Source of the DNA: DSYU01 sp964437595
GTDB lineage: Bacteria; Chloroflexota; Anaerolineae; Anaerolineales; Anaerolineaceae
DNA length: 64,000 nucleotides
NCBI GenBank assembly: GCA_964437595.1
Contig: CAYTHO010000013.1
Coordinates: 22,948-86,947, forward strand
Direction of reading: 5' to 3'
Shown: positions 19,703 to 27,536 of the stretch, one piece after another
How the letters are laid out: each line of letters begins with the position of its first letter
Position numbering within the stretch: the stretch's first letter is position 1
Notes under the pieces: generated by a model
Seen by the model: only the letters and a program-made list of their open reading frames with translations
The model's database searches: none
What the model was told of the DNA's origin: nothing
Program-made: the position numbers and the translations under genes

Positions 19703-21643
19703 CTACCGGGTGGGCGTTGGTGAAGCCGACCGCGGAGTGTTTGTGGGCGTCAGGGTTCGGGACGGCTTTGGCGTCCAGGTAGGGGTGGGCGTCTTGGTTG
19801 GTTTAGGCGTCCAGGTAGGGGTGGGCGTTCTGGTGGGTTGGCGCGTGGCCGTGGGCGCCAGGGTCTTTGTCGGCTGGCGCGTGAAAGTAACCGTTGCGGT
19901 AAAGGTCGCCGTCTTGGGCTTTGGGGAAGGGGTCAGTTTGGCCATGGCGGCGAGGCGCTTGTTGGCAAACTCGACCCATTCCGGATCAACGCTTCCTTTT
20001 GGCAGGGCTATCAAGGCTTTGTAATCGCGGGTGGCAACCACATATTCACCAAGCTGTTCCAGCGATTGGGCGCGCCAATAGAGCAGTTCGGCTTTCTGAA
20101 GTTCCGTTTCCGCCAGGGGTTTAGTACTCTCAAACTGGACATAGGCATCGCCGGGGTACTTTAATGCCATCAACGAAACACCAATGCCCAGGCTGGCTTC
20201 GTAAGATTTGCTGTCCAATTTTAAGGCCGTCTCATAATCGTCCAGAGCGCTTTCTACTTTGCCCGTTTCAGTCAGGAGTTTCGCGCGCAGCAAGTACGCT
20301 TCCTTCTGTTGTTTATCCAGGCGCAGCGATTGGTCTAAGGCACTCAAGGCGTTTTTCGTATCCTTTTTCTCCATGTAAGCCAGCGCCAGCCAGTTCCATA
20401 CCTGGTCATCGTCTTTTTCATAGAGGATATAGGTGCTGAGCGGAGCAAGTGACCCAGCCAGATCACCATCTGCCTGGAGAACCTGGCCGATCATGCGGTA
20501 GGCCGGAAGAAGGGTGATATCCAGCTCGTTTGCTTTACGCGCGTTTTCGAGCGCCTGCTCATTATCTTTCAACGCCAAGTAAGCTTGAGCACGGTAAAGA
20601 TACACTAATGGAGAATCCGGCATCAGCCTGGCAGCCTGTTCGAGGGTTTCCAATGCCAGCTTGCCCTCCCCGGCCTGCACCTGCAGTTCAGCAATCCCCA
20701 GGTAGGCTTCTCCATAATTGGGGTCGAGCTGAACCGCGGCTTCCATATCCTTCAATGCTTCCTCTACCTTTTCAGGATCGAGCGCAATGGTGGTGCGGGC
20801 CCGTCCCACGTAGGCAGGGGCGAAGTTCGGCTTGTCCTTCACGATCTGATTGAAAACTTGCGAAGCCTGAGACAGGTTCCCCTGCAGGCGGTAGATTTCA
20901 CCAAGATAGTACTGCAAGTCAGGAGCATCCGGCTCAGCAGCGGCGCCCTGTTTGAAGTAGGTGAGCGCGCTTTTTAAATCATCGCGCGTAAAGTTGCGAA
21001 TGCCAATGCGGTAAGCTTCGCTGCTGGTGTGGGGCGTGTTTACATATAGAGGCGTGGGTGTGTAGGTGGCCTGCAGCAGCATCCACAAGGGCGTCGGGCT
21101 GCCTGAAACAAGAATGCGTACCGCAGTAGGCGTACCGGGGGTCGGGGTAACTGCCGTTTTGGTGGGCACGAACGTCATGGCAACCGGCTGCGCCTGGAAC
21201 TGCCGCTGCATCCCGAAAATGCCAAAGGCTACCAGGCCCAATACCACAACCAGAGCCAGGCCCATCAGAGCAAACTGCGATCTGGAAATCTTTTTGACCT
21301 GCTCATCCGCTCCGGCAATTTTTGACTGCCAGTTGCGTTTTTGCAGGCGCGGCGGCATCACCAGAGCCTGATCGGGAGGAGCGGCGCCCAATAGAGTCAT
21401 GCCGCGCCTTGCCAGCACATTCTGCGGATCGAGGCGCAGGGCTTCTTTCAAACAGAAAGTGCGCTCCTTAGGTGTTTCTACCACGGCGCTCATCCAGACC
21501 CAATATTCCGGAGTGGGCTGCCCGAGCTTCAACAGCCGGGTGAGCAAATCACGAGCACGCGCGCGATCACCAGATTGGATCGCCGACATGGCCTCGTTGA
21601 ACATGGCTTCTTGAGGAGTAATGTTCTCTGGCTGGCTGGACAT
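19703..21643 (-). CDS. Membrane-anchored tetratricopeptide-repeat protein with Thr/Pro-rich tail
   Basis: 646 residues. The N-terminal 95 residues are helical and cytoplasmic, with a membrane helix at about 126-147 and a T/P-rich spacer. About nine 34-residue TPRs follow (about 205-570, e.g. APAYVGRARTTIAL, GEAYLGIAEL, KEAYLLRAKL). The last 75 residues are almost only T, P, K, W, R in 12-residue steps. The TPR part should be extracytoplasmic and act as a scaffold. The start is leaderless (TAGACT 8 bases upstream). It probably forms a unit with the PBP-like gene downstream. Confidence 0.8.
   Translation of the reverse strand: MSSQPENITPQEAMFNEAMSAIQSGDRARARDLLTRLLKLGQPTPEYWVWMSAVVETPKERTFCLKEALRLDPQNVLARRGMTLLGAAPPDQALVMPPRLQKRNWQSKIAGADEQVKKISRSQFALMGLALVVVLGLVAFGIFGMQRQFQAQPVAMTFVPTKTAVTPTPGTPTAVRILVSGSPTPLWMLLQATYTPTPLYVNTPHTSSEAYRIGIRNFTRDDLKSALTYFKQGAAAEPDAPDLQYYLGEIYRLQGNLSQASQVFNQIVKDKPNFAPAYVGRARTTIALDPEKVEEALKDMEAAVQLDPNYGEAYLGIAELQVQAGEGKLALETLEQAARLMPDSPLVYLYRAQAYLALKDNEQALENARKANELDITLLPAYRMIGQVLQADGDLAGSLAPLSTYILYEKDDDQVWNWLALAYMEKKDTKNALSALDQSLRLDKQQKEAYLLRAKLLTETGKVESALDDYETALKLDSKSYEASLGIGVSLMALKYPGDAYVQFESTKPLAETELQKAELLYWRAQSLEQLGEYVVATRDYKALIALPKGSVDPEWVEFANKRLAAMAKLTPSPKPKTATFTATVTFTRQPTKTLAPTATRQPTRTPTPTWTPKPTKTPTPTWTPKPSRTLTPTNTPRSASPTPTR
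19770..19828. repeat. 36-bp tandem repeat inside the TPR gene tail
   Basis: A 23-base block starting GGCGTCCAGG at 19770 recurs identically at 19806, a 36-base period that encodes 12-residue steps rich in Thr, Pro, Trp and Lys. Copy number could vary by slippage. Confidence 0.75.
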
Positions 21644-21650
21644 AATTTAA

Positions 21651-21656
21651 AGTCTA
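21651..21656 (-). promoter_or_regulatory. -10-like box of leaderless TPR gene (TAGACT)
   Basis: TAGACT on the minus strand ends 8 bases before ATG 21643 with no Shine-Dalgarno sequence, mirroring the divergent leaderless gene 70 bases away. Confidence 0.45.
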
Positions 21657-21722
21657 GCACAGCCGGGCGGCAACGGCAAGCCTCATTAGCTGCGGATCGA
21701 AATTTGCAAAGTCAAAGAAAGG

Positions 21723-21728
21723 TATAAT
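21723..21728 (+). promoter_or_regulatory. -10 box of leaderless LysM lipoprotein gene (TATAAT)
   Basis: A perfect TATAAT ends 8 bases before ATG 21736. The 92-base gap to the divergent TPR gene holds both start sites. Confidence 0.6.
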
Positions 21729-21735
21729 TGCCAGA

Positions 21736-22785
21736 ATGGATTTGAAGTTTCACCATTTTTGCCGCTGGACGCGGCTGGGATTGCTTGCGGCTGCCCTTTT
21801 TATTACTGGCTGCGCTCCCGGTACAGAGAATTTCCCGGCGCCCACTGCGGCGTTTGCCCCCACCCGCGCCGGTCAGCTAACCCCCTATCTTTCACCGCAC
21901 GCCCAGGGCATGTCTACCCCCTCCCCCGACCCAGCCCAGCACGTCACAGCGTCCCCGCTGCCATCCACAACCCCCACGCCGCGCACGCACGAAGTCAAGA
22001 AGGGGGAAGATATGGGCGGCATCGCCTGGCAGTACCGGGTGTCGGTACAGGAGTTGATGGAGGCTAACCCCACCGTGCAGCCTAATATGATGAGCGTAGG
22101 AACGCTGCTGATCATTCCGCCGTCGAAAACGGAGCTTCCGCCTGGCGAGAACCCCACCCCACCTACGCCAACCCCCGCAGCAGTTGCGGCGGGAAAAATG
22201 GACTGCGCGCGGACGGAAGACGGTGGCATGTGGTGCTTCATGCCTGTGAAAAATGAACAGGAATATTTTCTAGAAGGGCTCAGTGCGATTTTTCGCATAA
22301 CGGGCCGGGCAACAGAGTCCACGGAAGCAGACGCACCACAGGTTCTTTCGCAGGCGGCCTATCTTCCGCTGGACCGGCTGCCGCCAGGAGAAACCCTGCC
22401 CCTGGCAGCCTACTTCCCACCCGAACAGATGGCTGCTATTGCCTCGCCGTACCAGTTCAGCAGTGAACTGCTGACCGCGCTGCCAGGCCCGGAGGATGGA
22501 CGCTATGTGCCCATGCACGTTTATGAGCCAAAAGTGATGCTGGCAGAAAATGGCCGCTCCGCTCAGGTACTCACGGACGTTATCCCAGATGGTACAGGAA
22601 ACATCCGGCGGGTATGGGTGGCAGCCGTTGCATACGATGCCCAGGGCAGCGTTGTCGGCGTGCGGCGCTGGGAGCGGCAAGACAGCCAGCCGCTCAACGG
22701 CGGACCGCTGGCAGTGACGATGTCGGTATACAGCGTGGCTGGCGCAATCGTACGCGTAGAAATATTTGTCGAAGCCCGGCCATAA
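21736..22785 (+). CDS. LysM-domain lipoprotein
   Basis: 349 residues with a lipoprotein signal ending FITGC (lipidated Cys26), a Thr/Pro-rich linker, and one LysM domain at about 84-127 (HEVKKGEDMGGIAWQYRVSV through GTLLIIP) that should bind peptidoglycan. After a second Pro-rich spacer comes a 200-residue C-terminal part that I do not recognise, with two Cys near 155-165 that may pair. The protein would sit on the outer face of the membrane next to the wall, close to the divergently encoded TPR and PBP-like proteins. Confidence 0.8.
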   Translation: MDLKFHHFCRWTRLGLLAAALFITGCAPGTENFPAPTAAFAPTRAGQLTPYLSPHAQGMSTPSPDPAQHVTASPLPSTTPTPRTHEVKKGEDMGGIAWQYRVSVQELMEANPTVQPNMMSVGTLLIIPPSKTELPPGENPTPPTPTPAAVAAGKMDCARTEDGGMWCFMPVKNEQEYFLEGLSAIFRITGRATESTEADAPQVLSQAAYLPLDRLPPGETLPLAAYFPPEQMAAIASPYQFSSELLTALPGPEDGRYVPMHVYEPKVMLAENGRSAQVLTDVIPDGTGNIRRVWVAAVAYDAQGSVVGVRRWERQDSQPLNGGPLAVTMSVYSVAGAIVRVEIFVEARP

Positions 22786-22797
22786 GCCGGGCTTCGT
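22771..22797 (+). terminator. Terminator after LysM lipoprotein gene
   Basis: A perfect 10-bp stem (22771-22780 with 22786-22795) has loop CATAA that contains the stop codon. The T-tail is weak (GTTGTTCG). It lies between convergent genes. Confidence 0.6.
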
Positions 22798-22810
22798 TGT
22801 TCGTTTATGT

Positions 22811-24286
22811 TTACTGCTGGATATTCCAGATCAGGTAACTATCCATGTTACAGATTTGCTGTTCGGAAGGCAAGTTCAGGCAGACCTGATACAGCACCCT
22901 GGAACCATTTGCCAGATCCTCCAGCGGCTGGATGGTGATCACTGACATACCATCCCCCCCGGTGGGTGGGAAGAAGTAACGCTCGGTTGGGCGGTCTGGC
23001 AAATTGAGGACCAGCGTGGCTTCAACGCGCTCAACCGGCTCACCAGTCTCACGCCACTGCACCATCATGCGGATGTTTTGGGCTTCGCTGCCGTTTATGT
23101 TGGGTTTATCGGCAGAGATCAAGAGGTTGATGGTTTCGGGTGAGAACAGATTGCTGATCTCATCGGCGGGCGTGGAGAAGCGATCGGCATAAATTTTCCC
23201 TAATGCCGCCATCTGCACTTTCATGCTCTCCGCAGCGACCGGATCATAGATCAAACAGTAATTCTCAAAGCACTGTTGGTATAAATTTTCCCCAGGCAGC
23301 AGCATTACTTCCGAAATGGGGTCTCCAGAAAGATCCCGCCCACCGTGCATGGCGACAAACTCATCAAACGGCCGGGGGACGTTGTGCCCTAACCCGTTCT
23401 CGATTTCGTAGAAAACGATTTGCTCGTGGCTTTTCGGTTCCACCAGAGGCTGCGGTGGATACCCTAACATGATCGGCAGCGGGCGCAGCCGCACCTGGCT
23501 GGTGTCTTCAGCCGGGGAATAAAAAATGGCGTTCGCATACACCTGCTGCAAGTACCCATCCGACACCTGCGGCTTCAACAGCAGGGAGCCAAACACGCCA
23601 GGCCCGCCTAAACGAGCCACGCTGGGAGCAAACGGCTGCTCCGTCAGGTTGCCTTTGACGATTGACCAGTATTCGTTCAGATGAGAAGAACAGTTCCCTC
23701 CACACAGGTAAGCTCCATATGGGACCAGGAACACCGGGCCATTGGGGTTATCCAGATGTTGATAAAAACCAACATTTTCAAAGAACTGTTCGACCCGGCG
23801 CAAATCCTGGTTAATCCGCACCTGCGTGAGCGGCGCGCCTACATAACGCGCTCCAAACAAGCGATCGTAGAGCGGCACAAATTTCTCATAGATGGTGAAT
23901 CCATCCACAACACGGGCACTTGTGGATGGCGCCATCCCGCTCATATGCGACTCTTCCTGAATCCCCAGCTCCCGACCAAGGGGATACAGGCCAAACCGGG
24001 TAGCATCGGTTGAGGCCGGGTTAAAACACATCAGCGCGCGCTCCAGAAACTGGCATTGGAGATTCTCGCGAATCTCCAGAGCGCTGATCGCTGGACCCAA
24101 AAGTTCCTCTCCACCCAAGGACTTGTAAAACTCTTTAAAAAGAGGTTCTACAGGGTAAGTATTACTAATGCGTCCTGGTATTGGTGTACTTACACCGCAG
24201 GCTGATAACAACAGGGAGAGCAGCAGAACTCCCCAACCAACGGCGCGACGAAGCTTCCCATCTCCCATAGGTTGCCCCTCCGACAT
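22811..24286 (-). CDS. Lipoprotein of unknown function
   Basis: 491 residues with a type II signal peptide ending LLSAC (lipidated Cys30). Segments such as KSLGGEELLGPAIS (about 50-63) and MHGGRDLSGDPISEV (about 310-325) resemble the LGFP/GG-LLG-P-IS repeats of secreted wall-associated proteins. About eight further Cys are present. The C-terminal 100 residues are beta-rich. I cannot name a function. The start ATG 24286 is preceded by a long leader of about 115 bases carrying a palindrome. Confidence 0.6.
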   Translation of the reverse strand: MSEGQPMGDGKLRRAVGWGVLLLSLLLSACGVSTPIPGRISNTYPVEPLFKEFYKSLGGEELLGPAISALEIRENLQCQFLERALMCFNPASTDATRFGLYPLGRELGIQEESHMSGMAPSTSARVVDGFTIYEKFVPLYDRLFGARYVGAPLTQVRINQDLRRVEQFFENVGFYQHLDNPNGPVFLVPYGAYLCGGNCSSHLNEYWSIVKGNLTEQPFAPSVARLGGPGVFGSLLLKPQVSDGYLQQVYANAIFYSPAEDTSQVRLRPLPIMLGYPPQPLVEPKSHEQIVFYEIENGLGHNVPRPFDEFVAMHGGRDLSGDPISEVMLLPGENLYQQCFENYCLIYDPVAAESMKVQMAALGKIYADRFSTPADEISNLFSPETINLLISADKPNINGSEAQNIRMMVQWRETGEPVERVEATLVLNLPDRPTERYFFPPTGGDGMSVITIQPLEDLANGSRVLYQVCLNLPSEQQICNMDSYLIWNIQQ

Positions 24287-24865
24287 GTATTAACCAGTAA
24301 TATATGGAACAAAAGCCTTACAATGAAACTCCCCAAACCCATATGAATTACCAATAATAATGAAGCGTTAATAACTGTGAGAGTTATTAACATAACCTCT
24401 AGATTAGATTATAACCATTTAGCCGTACCCCTTACCTTTCAACTTTGCAAGGTGGTGAAAACCCGCCAAAAAGGAAACGACCTATATACATGAACAATCG
24501 GATTGGGTTTACTTATAGTTAATTATACGATGATTCTCATTTTTGGAATATATCAACTTCGTAATATTTTCGATATACTTCTATTCTTTTTGAAACCCAC
24601 ATCTATTAACGAAATGAGGAGGTTCCACCTGCAAGATAAAGGCGTCCTCCTCATATCGTTACTGGCCGTTCAAATGACACCAAGCAAACCGCTTATTTTC
24701 TTTCTGGGACTGTGGAGAAAAAGTGAATGGCCCAAATGCCCAAACCAGGGCTTTTCTTGTTCTTCAGGTCACCCCAAAGTTCCGAATCCACTGTATAACA
24801 GACGAGTCAATACCCCCTATCTTACAACGCGACCGCCATATTGAAAATATCGTCCGAAATAGAAG
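24287..24865. other. AT-rich stretch without a recognisable gene
   Basis: This stretch is clearly lower in GC than its surroundings. It holds the promoter/operator region of the lipoprotein gene (24367-24413) and a 9-bp hairpin (24614-24622 with 24646-24654, 23-base loop). An open frame at 24503-24844 on the plus strand has an irregular composition, no good start site and no recognisable protein, so I do not call it a gene. Confidence 0.55.
24367..24391. promoter_or_regulatory. Perfect 10-bp inverted repeat, candidate operator
   Basis: GTTAATAACT (24367-24376), spacer GTGAG, then its exact reverse complement AGTTATTAAC (24382-24391). On the minus strand it begins about 17 bases after a TATAAT box (24413-24408) and about 80 bases before the lipoprotein start. 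A dimeric repressor site in the transcribed leader is the likeliest reading; an RNA hairpin is the alternative. Confidence 0.55.
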
Positions 24866-24899
24866 ATCCGCGCCGGGCTTAGTTATGCCCAGCGCGGAT
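24866..24899 (-). terminator. Terminator of the GNAT gene
   Basis: A 13-base arm with one mismatch (24866-24878 with 24887-24899) and 8-base loop lies 37 bases past the GNAT stop. The tail on the minus strand is only moderately T-rich (CTTCTATTTC). Confidence 0.55.
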
Positions 24900-24935
24900 T
24901 GCTGCAAACCGGATTAGAGTGCAATCTTCGCGAAG

Positions 24936-26270
24936 CTATGAAACTGCTTCAACATGGGAAAGCTTTTTGGGGAATAGTGTTTCGAGCAGCACCCGTGCTT
25001 CGTCGTTCACCCAGCAGTCCGCATAGGCATGCTGAACTTCAGCCAGGGCGCGGTAGCCAAACACGAGCTGCAAAAAGGTCAGGTCAGGGAAGGCAGCCAT
25101 ACCTTCATCCACTTTAACCTTTGGCTTCCAGGTTTCCACAGTTGCCAGCTTGCCAGATTCAAACACCAGGCGCACGCCGTCGCGGTAGAAGCTGACCTTC
25201 AGCTCGCCGCTATGGCCATCACAGGCCGACCCCTGCAAGCGCCGCTCCAGCACGGGGGCGATCCGCTGCAGGAAGGCAGGCAGATCCGGCACCCGGACAA
25301 AGTAGGCATACGGTTTACGTTCGAGCACCAAACTGCCTGGGGCAGCCTGGTAGGCCGGGTGATCAACCCCCAACCCAAAAGCAAAAGCATTGAGCGTGCA
25401 CTTGCGCTCGCCCGCATACTCCTGGCCCGTTTTCCAAAGGTAACGAATCACACTGGGGGTAACTGCCAGGTAAGAGACGCCTTCCGCCAGTTGATAACCG
25501 GTCAGCGCCATCCTCGTTCCCCAGGCAAAACCAGGATGCATCAGGTAGCCAACAGGCTGCCCATCCTGCGTTTCGATCACGCGTACTTCGACACGGTTTA
25601 CATTTTCCCGGCTTTTCTCGAACAGTTCATTCTGCCAGTGGGCTTCTTCACGCACAGCCGAAACCATTTCACGCTCACACTGCCGCTGGTACATGCGCAT
25701 GATCCAGGGAATATCAGCCCGGTCCACGGGACGGAAGCGATAGGCCTCTTCTTTGCCCTCCTCAAGCGTGGGCACGTGCGGCTCATACCCGCCGCGACCA
25801 CCGCCCAGGGTCAGGCACATTTCGTAGCCGAACTGCCGATAAAAATAGGGAATGCCAGTAATCACCTGTACCAGCTCTCCACGCTGGCGGCTCCATTCAT
25901 GGACTTTTGCGAACTGCTTACGAACCAGTCCCCGCCCGCGGTAGTCCGCGTGGGTCCCCACCAGTTCGGGCCGGCCAACGCCAAACGGGATGCCTTCATA
26001 GGCCCAGGTTTGCGAAATCAAGTTCATGGAGGATACGATTTCGCCCGTAGATGTATCTTCCACAATTAAAAAATCTGCGGGGTCGAAGCCTGGGGGCGGC
26101 GCAAGCAGCAGGTCGCGCGTCCAGGCGGCAACGGCAGCCGCATCGTAGGCATCTTCTCCGTGGATCTTGGCATTGAAATCGGCCAGGCGGTCGGCATCGG
26201 CAGCCGTGCTGCGCCGCATGATTAAACCATCCTCCAGATTCCACGCTTTCTCTTCTACCTGGTCTGCCAT
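24936..26270 (-). CDS. Eis-like GNAT family N-acetyltransferase with C-terminal sterol-carrier-like domain
   Basis: 444 residues arranged as an N-terminal GNAT domain (acetyl-CoA loop GTHADYRGRGLVRKQF, about 104-119), a second GNAT-like half (about 175-290) and a C-terminal region (about 330-440) resembling the SCP2-like domain of Eis proteins. Eis proteins acetylate amines on aminoglycosides or lysines; the natural substrate here is unknown. The terminal carboxylate used as catalytic base in Eis is not obvious (chain ends HVEAVS). ATG 26270 follows GGAGAG. Confidence 0.7.
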   Translation of the reverse strand: MADQVEEKAWNLEDGLIMRRSTAADADRLADFNAKIHGEDAYDAAAVAAWTRDLLLAPPPGFDPADFLIVEDTSTGEIVSSMNLISQTWAYEGIPFGVGRPELVGTHADYRGRGLVRKQFAKVHEWSRQRGELVQVITGIPYFYRQFGYEMCLTLGGGRGGYEPHVPTLEEGKEEAYRFRPVDRADIPWIMRMYQRQCEREMVSAVREEAHWQNELFEKSRENVNRVEVRVIETQDGQPVGYLMHPGFAWGTRMALTGYQLAEGVSYLAVTPSVIRYLWKTGQEYAGERKCTLNAFAFGLGVDHPAYQAAPGSLVLERKPYAYFVRVPDLPAFLQRIAPVLERRLQGSACDGHSGELKVSFYRDGVRLVFESGKLATVETWKPKVKVDEGMAAFPDLTFLQLVFGYRALAEVQHAYADCWVNDEARVLLETLFPKKLSHVEAVS

Positions 26271-26327
26271 GTTTTACTCTCCGATTTTTACGATGATTGA
26301 TTGATGTGATACTCTTCTGCCTGTAGA

Positions 26328-26371
26328 AGGCAAAAAAACCGGGGCTGCAGCTTACCGCAACACCCGGGGCC
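26328..26371 (-). terminator. Terminator downstream of fmdB-like gene
   Basis: Reading the minus strand, a stem with CCGGG/CCCGG arms and GC-rich inner pairs is followed by seven T. It separates the zinc-ribbon gene from the GNAT gene. Confidence 0.6.
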
Positions 26372-26437
26372 AGACTTTATTATTCTTTTCGCTGTTTCAT
26401 CCGCAAAATCACGGTTCCATACGGGTTGGGTAAAAGG

Positions 26438-26746
26438 TTACTCGCTCGGTTTGCTGTCCGAAACCGATGGGGTGGATGCACTCTTCTCACTCGCAGGCGT
26501 TGATTTGCTTTCACTGGAGGATTTTTCCTCACTATGCGAACTGCTCGATCGACTGTTCCCGGATGGGGAGCGGTGATCGGTGGCATAAAAACCAGAACCC
26601 TTGAAGACAATCCCAACAGGCATGTAGACCTTGCGAAGGGATTTCTTCCCACATTCCGGGCAGCGCGTCAGCGGTGCGTCGGAAAATTTCTGGTTCCGCT
26701 CAAATTGAACACCACAACTTTCACACCGGTAGGTATAGATCGGCAT
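26438..26746 (-). CDS. FmdB-family zinc ribbon protein
   Basis: 102 residues. The N-terminal half has the FmdB/CxxC_CxxC regulatory zinc ribbon: MPIYTYRCESCG with CxxC at 8-11 and CPECGKK with CxxC at about 29-32. Then comes the conserved VYMPVGIVFKGSGFY block and a low-complexity Ser/Glu/Lys tail (about 60-102). Members are thought to be small regulators or metal-binding proteins. ATG 26746 lies about 50 bases downstream of a good promoter. Confidence 0.85.
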   Translation of the reverse strand: MPIYTYRCESCGVQFERNQKFSDAPLTRCPECGKKSLRKVYMPVGIVFKGSGFYATDHRSPSGNSRSSSSHSEEKSSSESKSTPASEKSASTPSVSDSKPSE

Positions 26747-26802
26747 ACGGTACCTCAGACATACAGAAACTACAAGGAAACAAAAATCTGTTCCAAGCGA
26801 GT

Positions 26803-26832
26803 ATTATACGTCGTTTGGGGCGCAATTTGCAA
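26803..26832 (-). promoter_or_regulatory. Promoter of fmdB-like gene
   Basis: On the minus strand TTGCAA (26832-26827), an 18-base spacer and TATAAT (26808-26803) give a leader of about 50 bases. Confidence 0.65.
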
Positions 26833-26864
26833 GTATTTGATATTTGAATTTTGTAAGAAATCCC

Positions 26865-26891
26865 AAAAAATTGAGGGCAGCAGGCTGCCTC
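26865..26891 (-). terminator. Terminator of CBS-domain gene
   Basis: On the minus strand an 8-bp GAGGCAGC/GCTGCCCTC hairpin with one bulge and a 2-base loop is followed by AATTTTTT. Confidence 0.65.
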
Positions 26892-26922
26892 GCGGTTTCA
26901 GTATCCGTTCGCAAGCTGCGTT

Positions 26923-27339
26923 CTATCTTAACGCGCGCTCCCCTGTACGGCCCATTGCTTCGGCAACAACCAGGAAATCGGTCGCGGAGATCATTCCCAC
27001 CAGATTGCCTTTTCCATCCGCTACAGGTAGATGGTGAATTTTCTTTTCGTTCATAATCCGGGCGCATTCTATCACCGTCATATCGGTTGGAACGGTGATT
27101 AAAGGACTGGTCATGATCTCGCTCACCTTGACGGCGCTTGGGTCACGATCCTGGGCAACGATCTTGTCGCAGATGTCGGTTGAGGTGAGGATGCCATAGT
27201 CGGCATGCCCCTGGCCTTTATTCACGATAACGCTGCTGATGTAGCGCCGGCGCATGGTAGCCAGTGCATCGGTTACGGGTGTTTCCGGGTCGACGTAGAC
27301 CACCAAATCCATCATCCAATCGCGGACAGTGAATTGCAT
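26923..27339 (-). CDS. Tandem CBS-domain protein
   Basis: 138 residues forming one CBS pair (about 10-65 and 72-130), with RRYISSVIVN, YGILTSTDICDKIV, KKIHHLPVAD and LVGMISATDFLV as the typical strands. No catalytic domain is attached. Stand-alone CBS pairs bind adenine nucleotides or SAM and regulate partner proteins. AAGGAG precedes ATG 27339. It is divergent from thrC, which suggests but does not prove a link to amino-acid metabolism. Confidence 0.85.
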   Translation of the reverse strand: MQFTVRDWMMDLVVYVDPETPVTDALATMRRRYISSVIVNKGQGHADYGILTSTDICDKIVAQDRDPSAVKVSEIMTSPLITVPTDMTVIECARIMNEKKIHHLPVADGKGNLVGMISATDFLVVAEAMGRTGERALR

Positions 27340-27476
27340 CGTGTGTTCTCCTTTCGCGCAGTAAATGAATGGGGTGCGTGCGATACCAGAAGGCTACTTT
27401 GTATGATGAGTATATAAAAAAGTGGTTATAAAAGCAAGCCAGGCAAAGAGTTTCTAACTTTTTCCATTTTATTTTG

Positions 27477-27482
27477 TATAAT
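27477..27482 (+). promoter_or_regulatory. -10 box of thrC-thrB (TATAAT)
   Basis: A perfect TATAAT lies 55 bases before the GTG start; the -35 region (near 27454) is poor. The leader is about 50 bases, with no leader peptide or riboswitch visible. Confidence 0.5.
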
Positions 27483-27536
27483 CAGGCCTGAGAAATTTCT
27501 CCGATCCCATTCGGTGCAACCCTTATAGGAGTTATT

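Noticed and set aside
16068..24300. The whole envelope region as a horizontally acquired island
   Set aside because: GC content and style match the rest of the window, with no integrase, tRNA or flanking repeats.
24503..24844. Possible 113-codon gene in the AT-rich island
   Set aside because: No ribosome binding site, non-ATG start, and the sequence changes character halfway. No recognisable protein.
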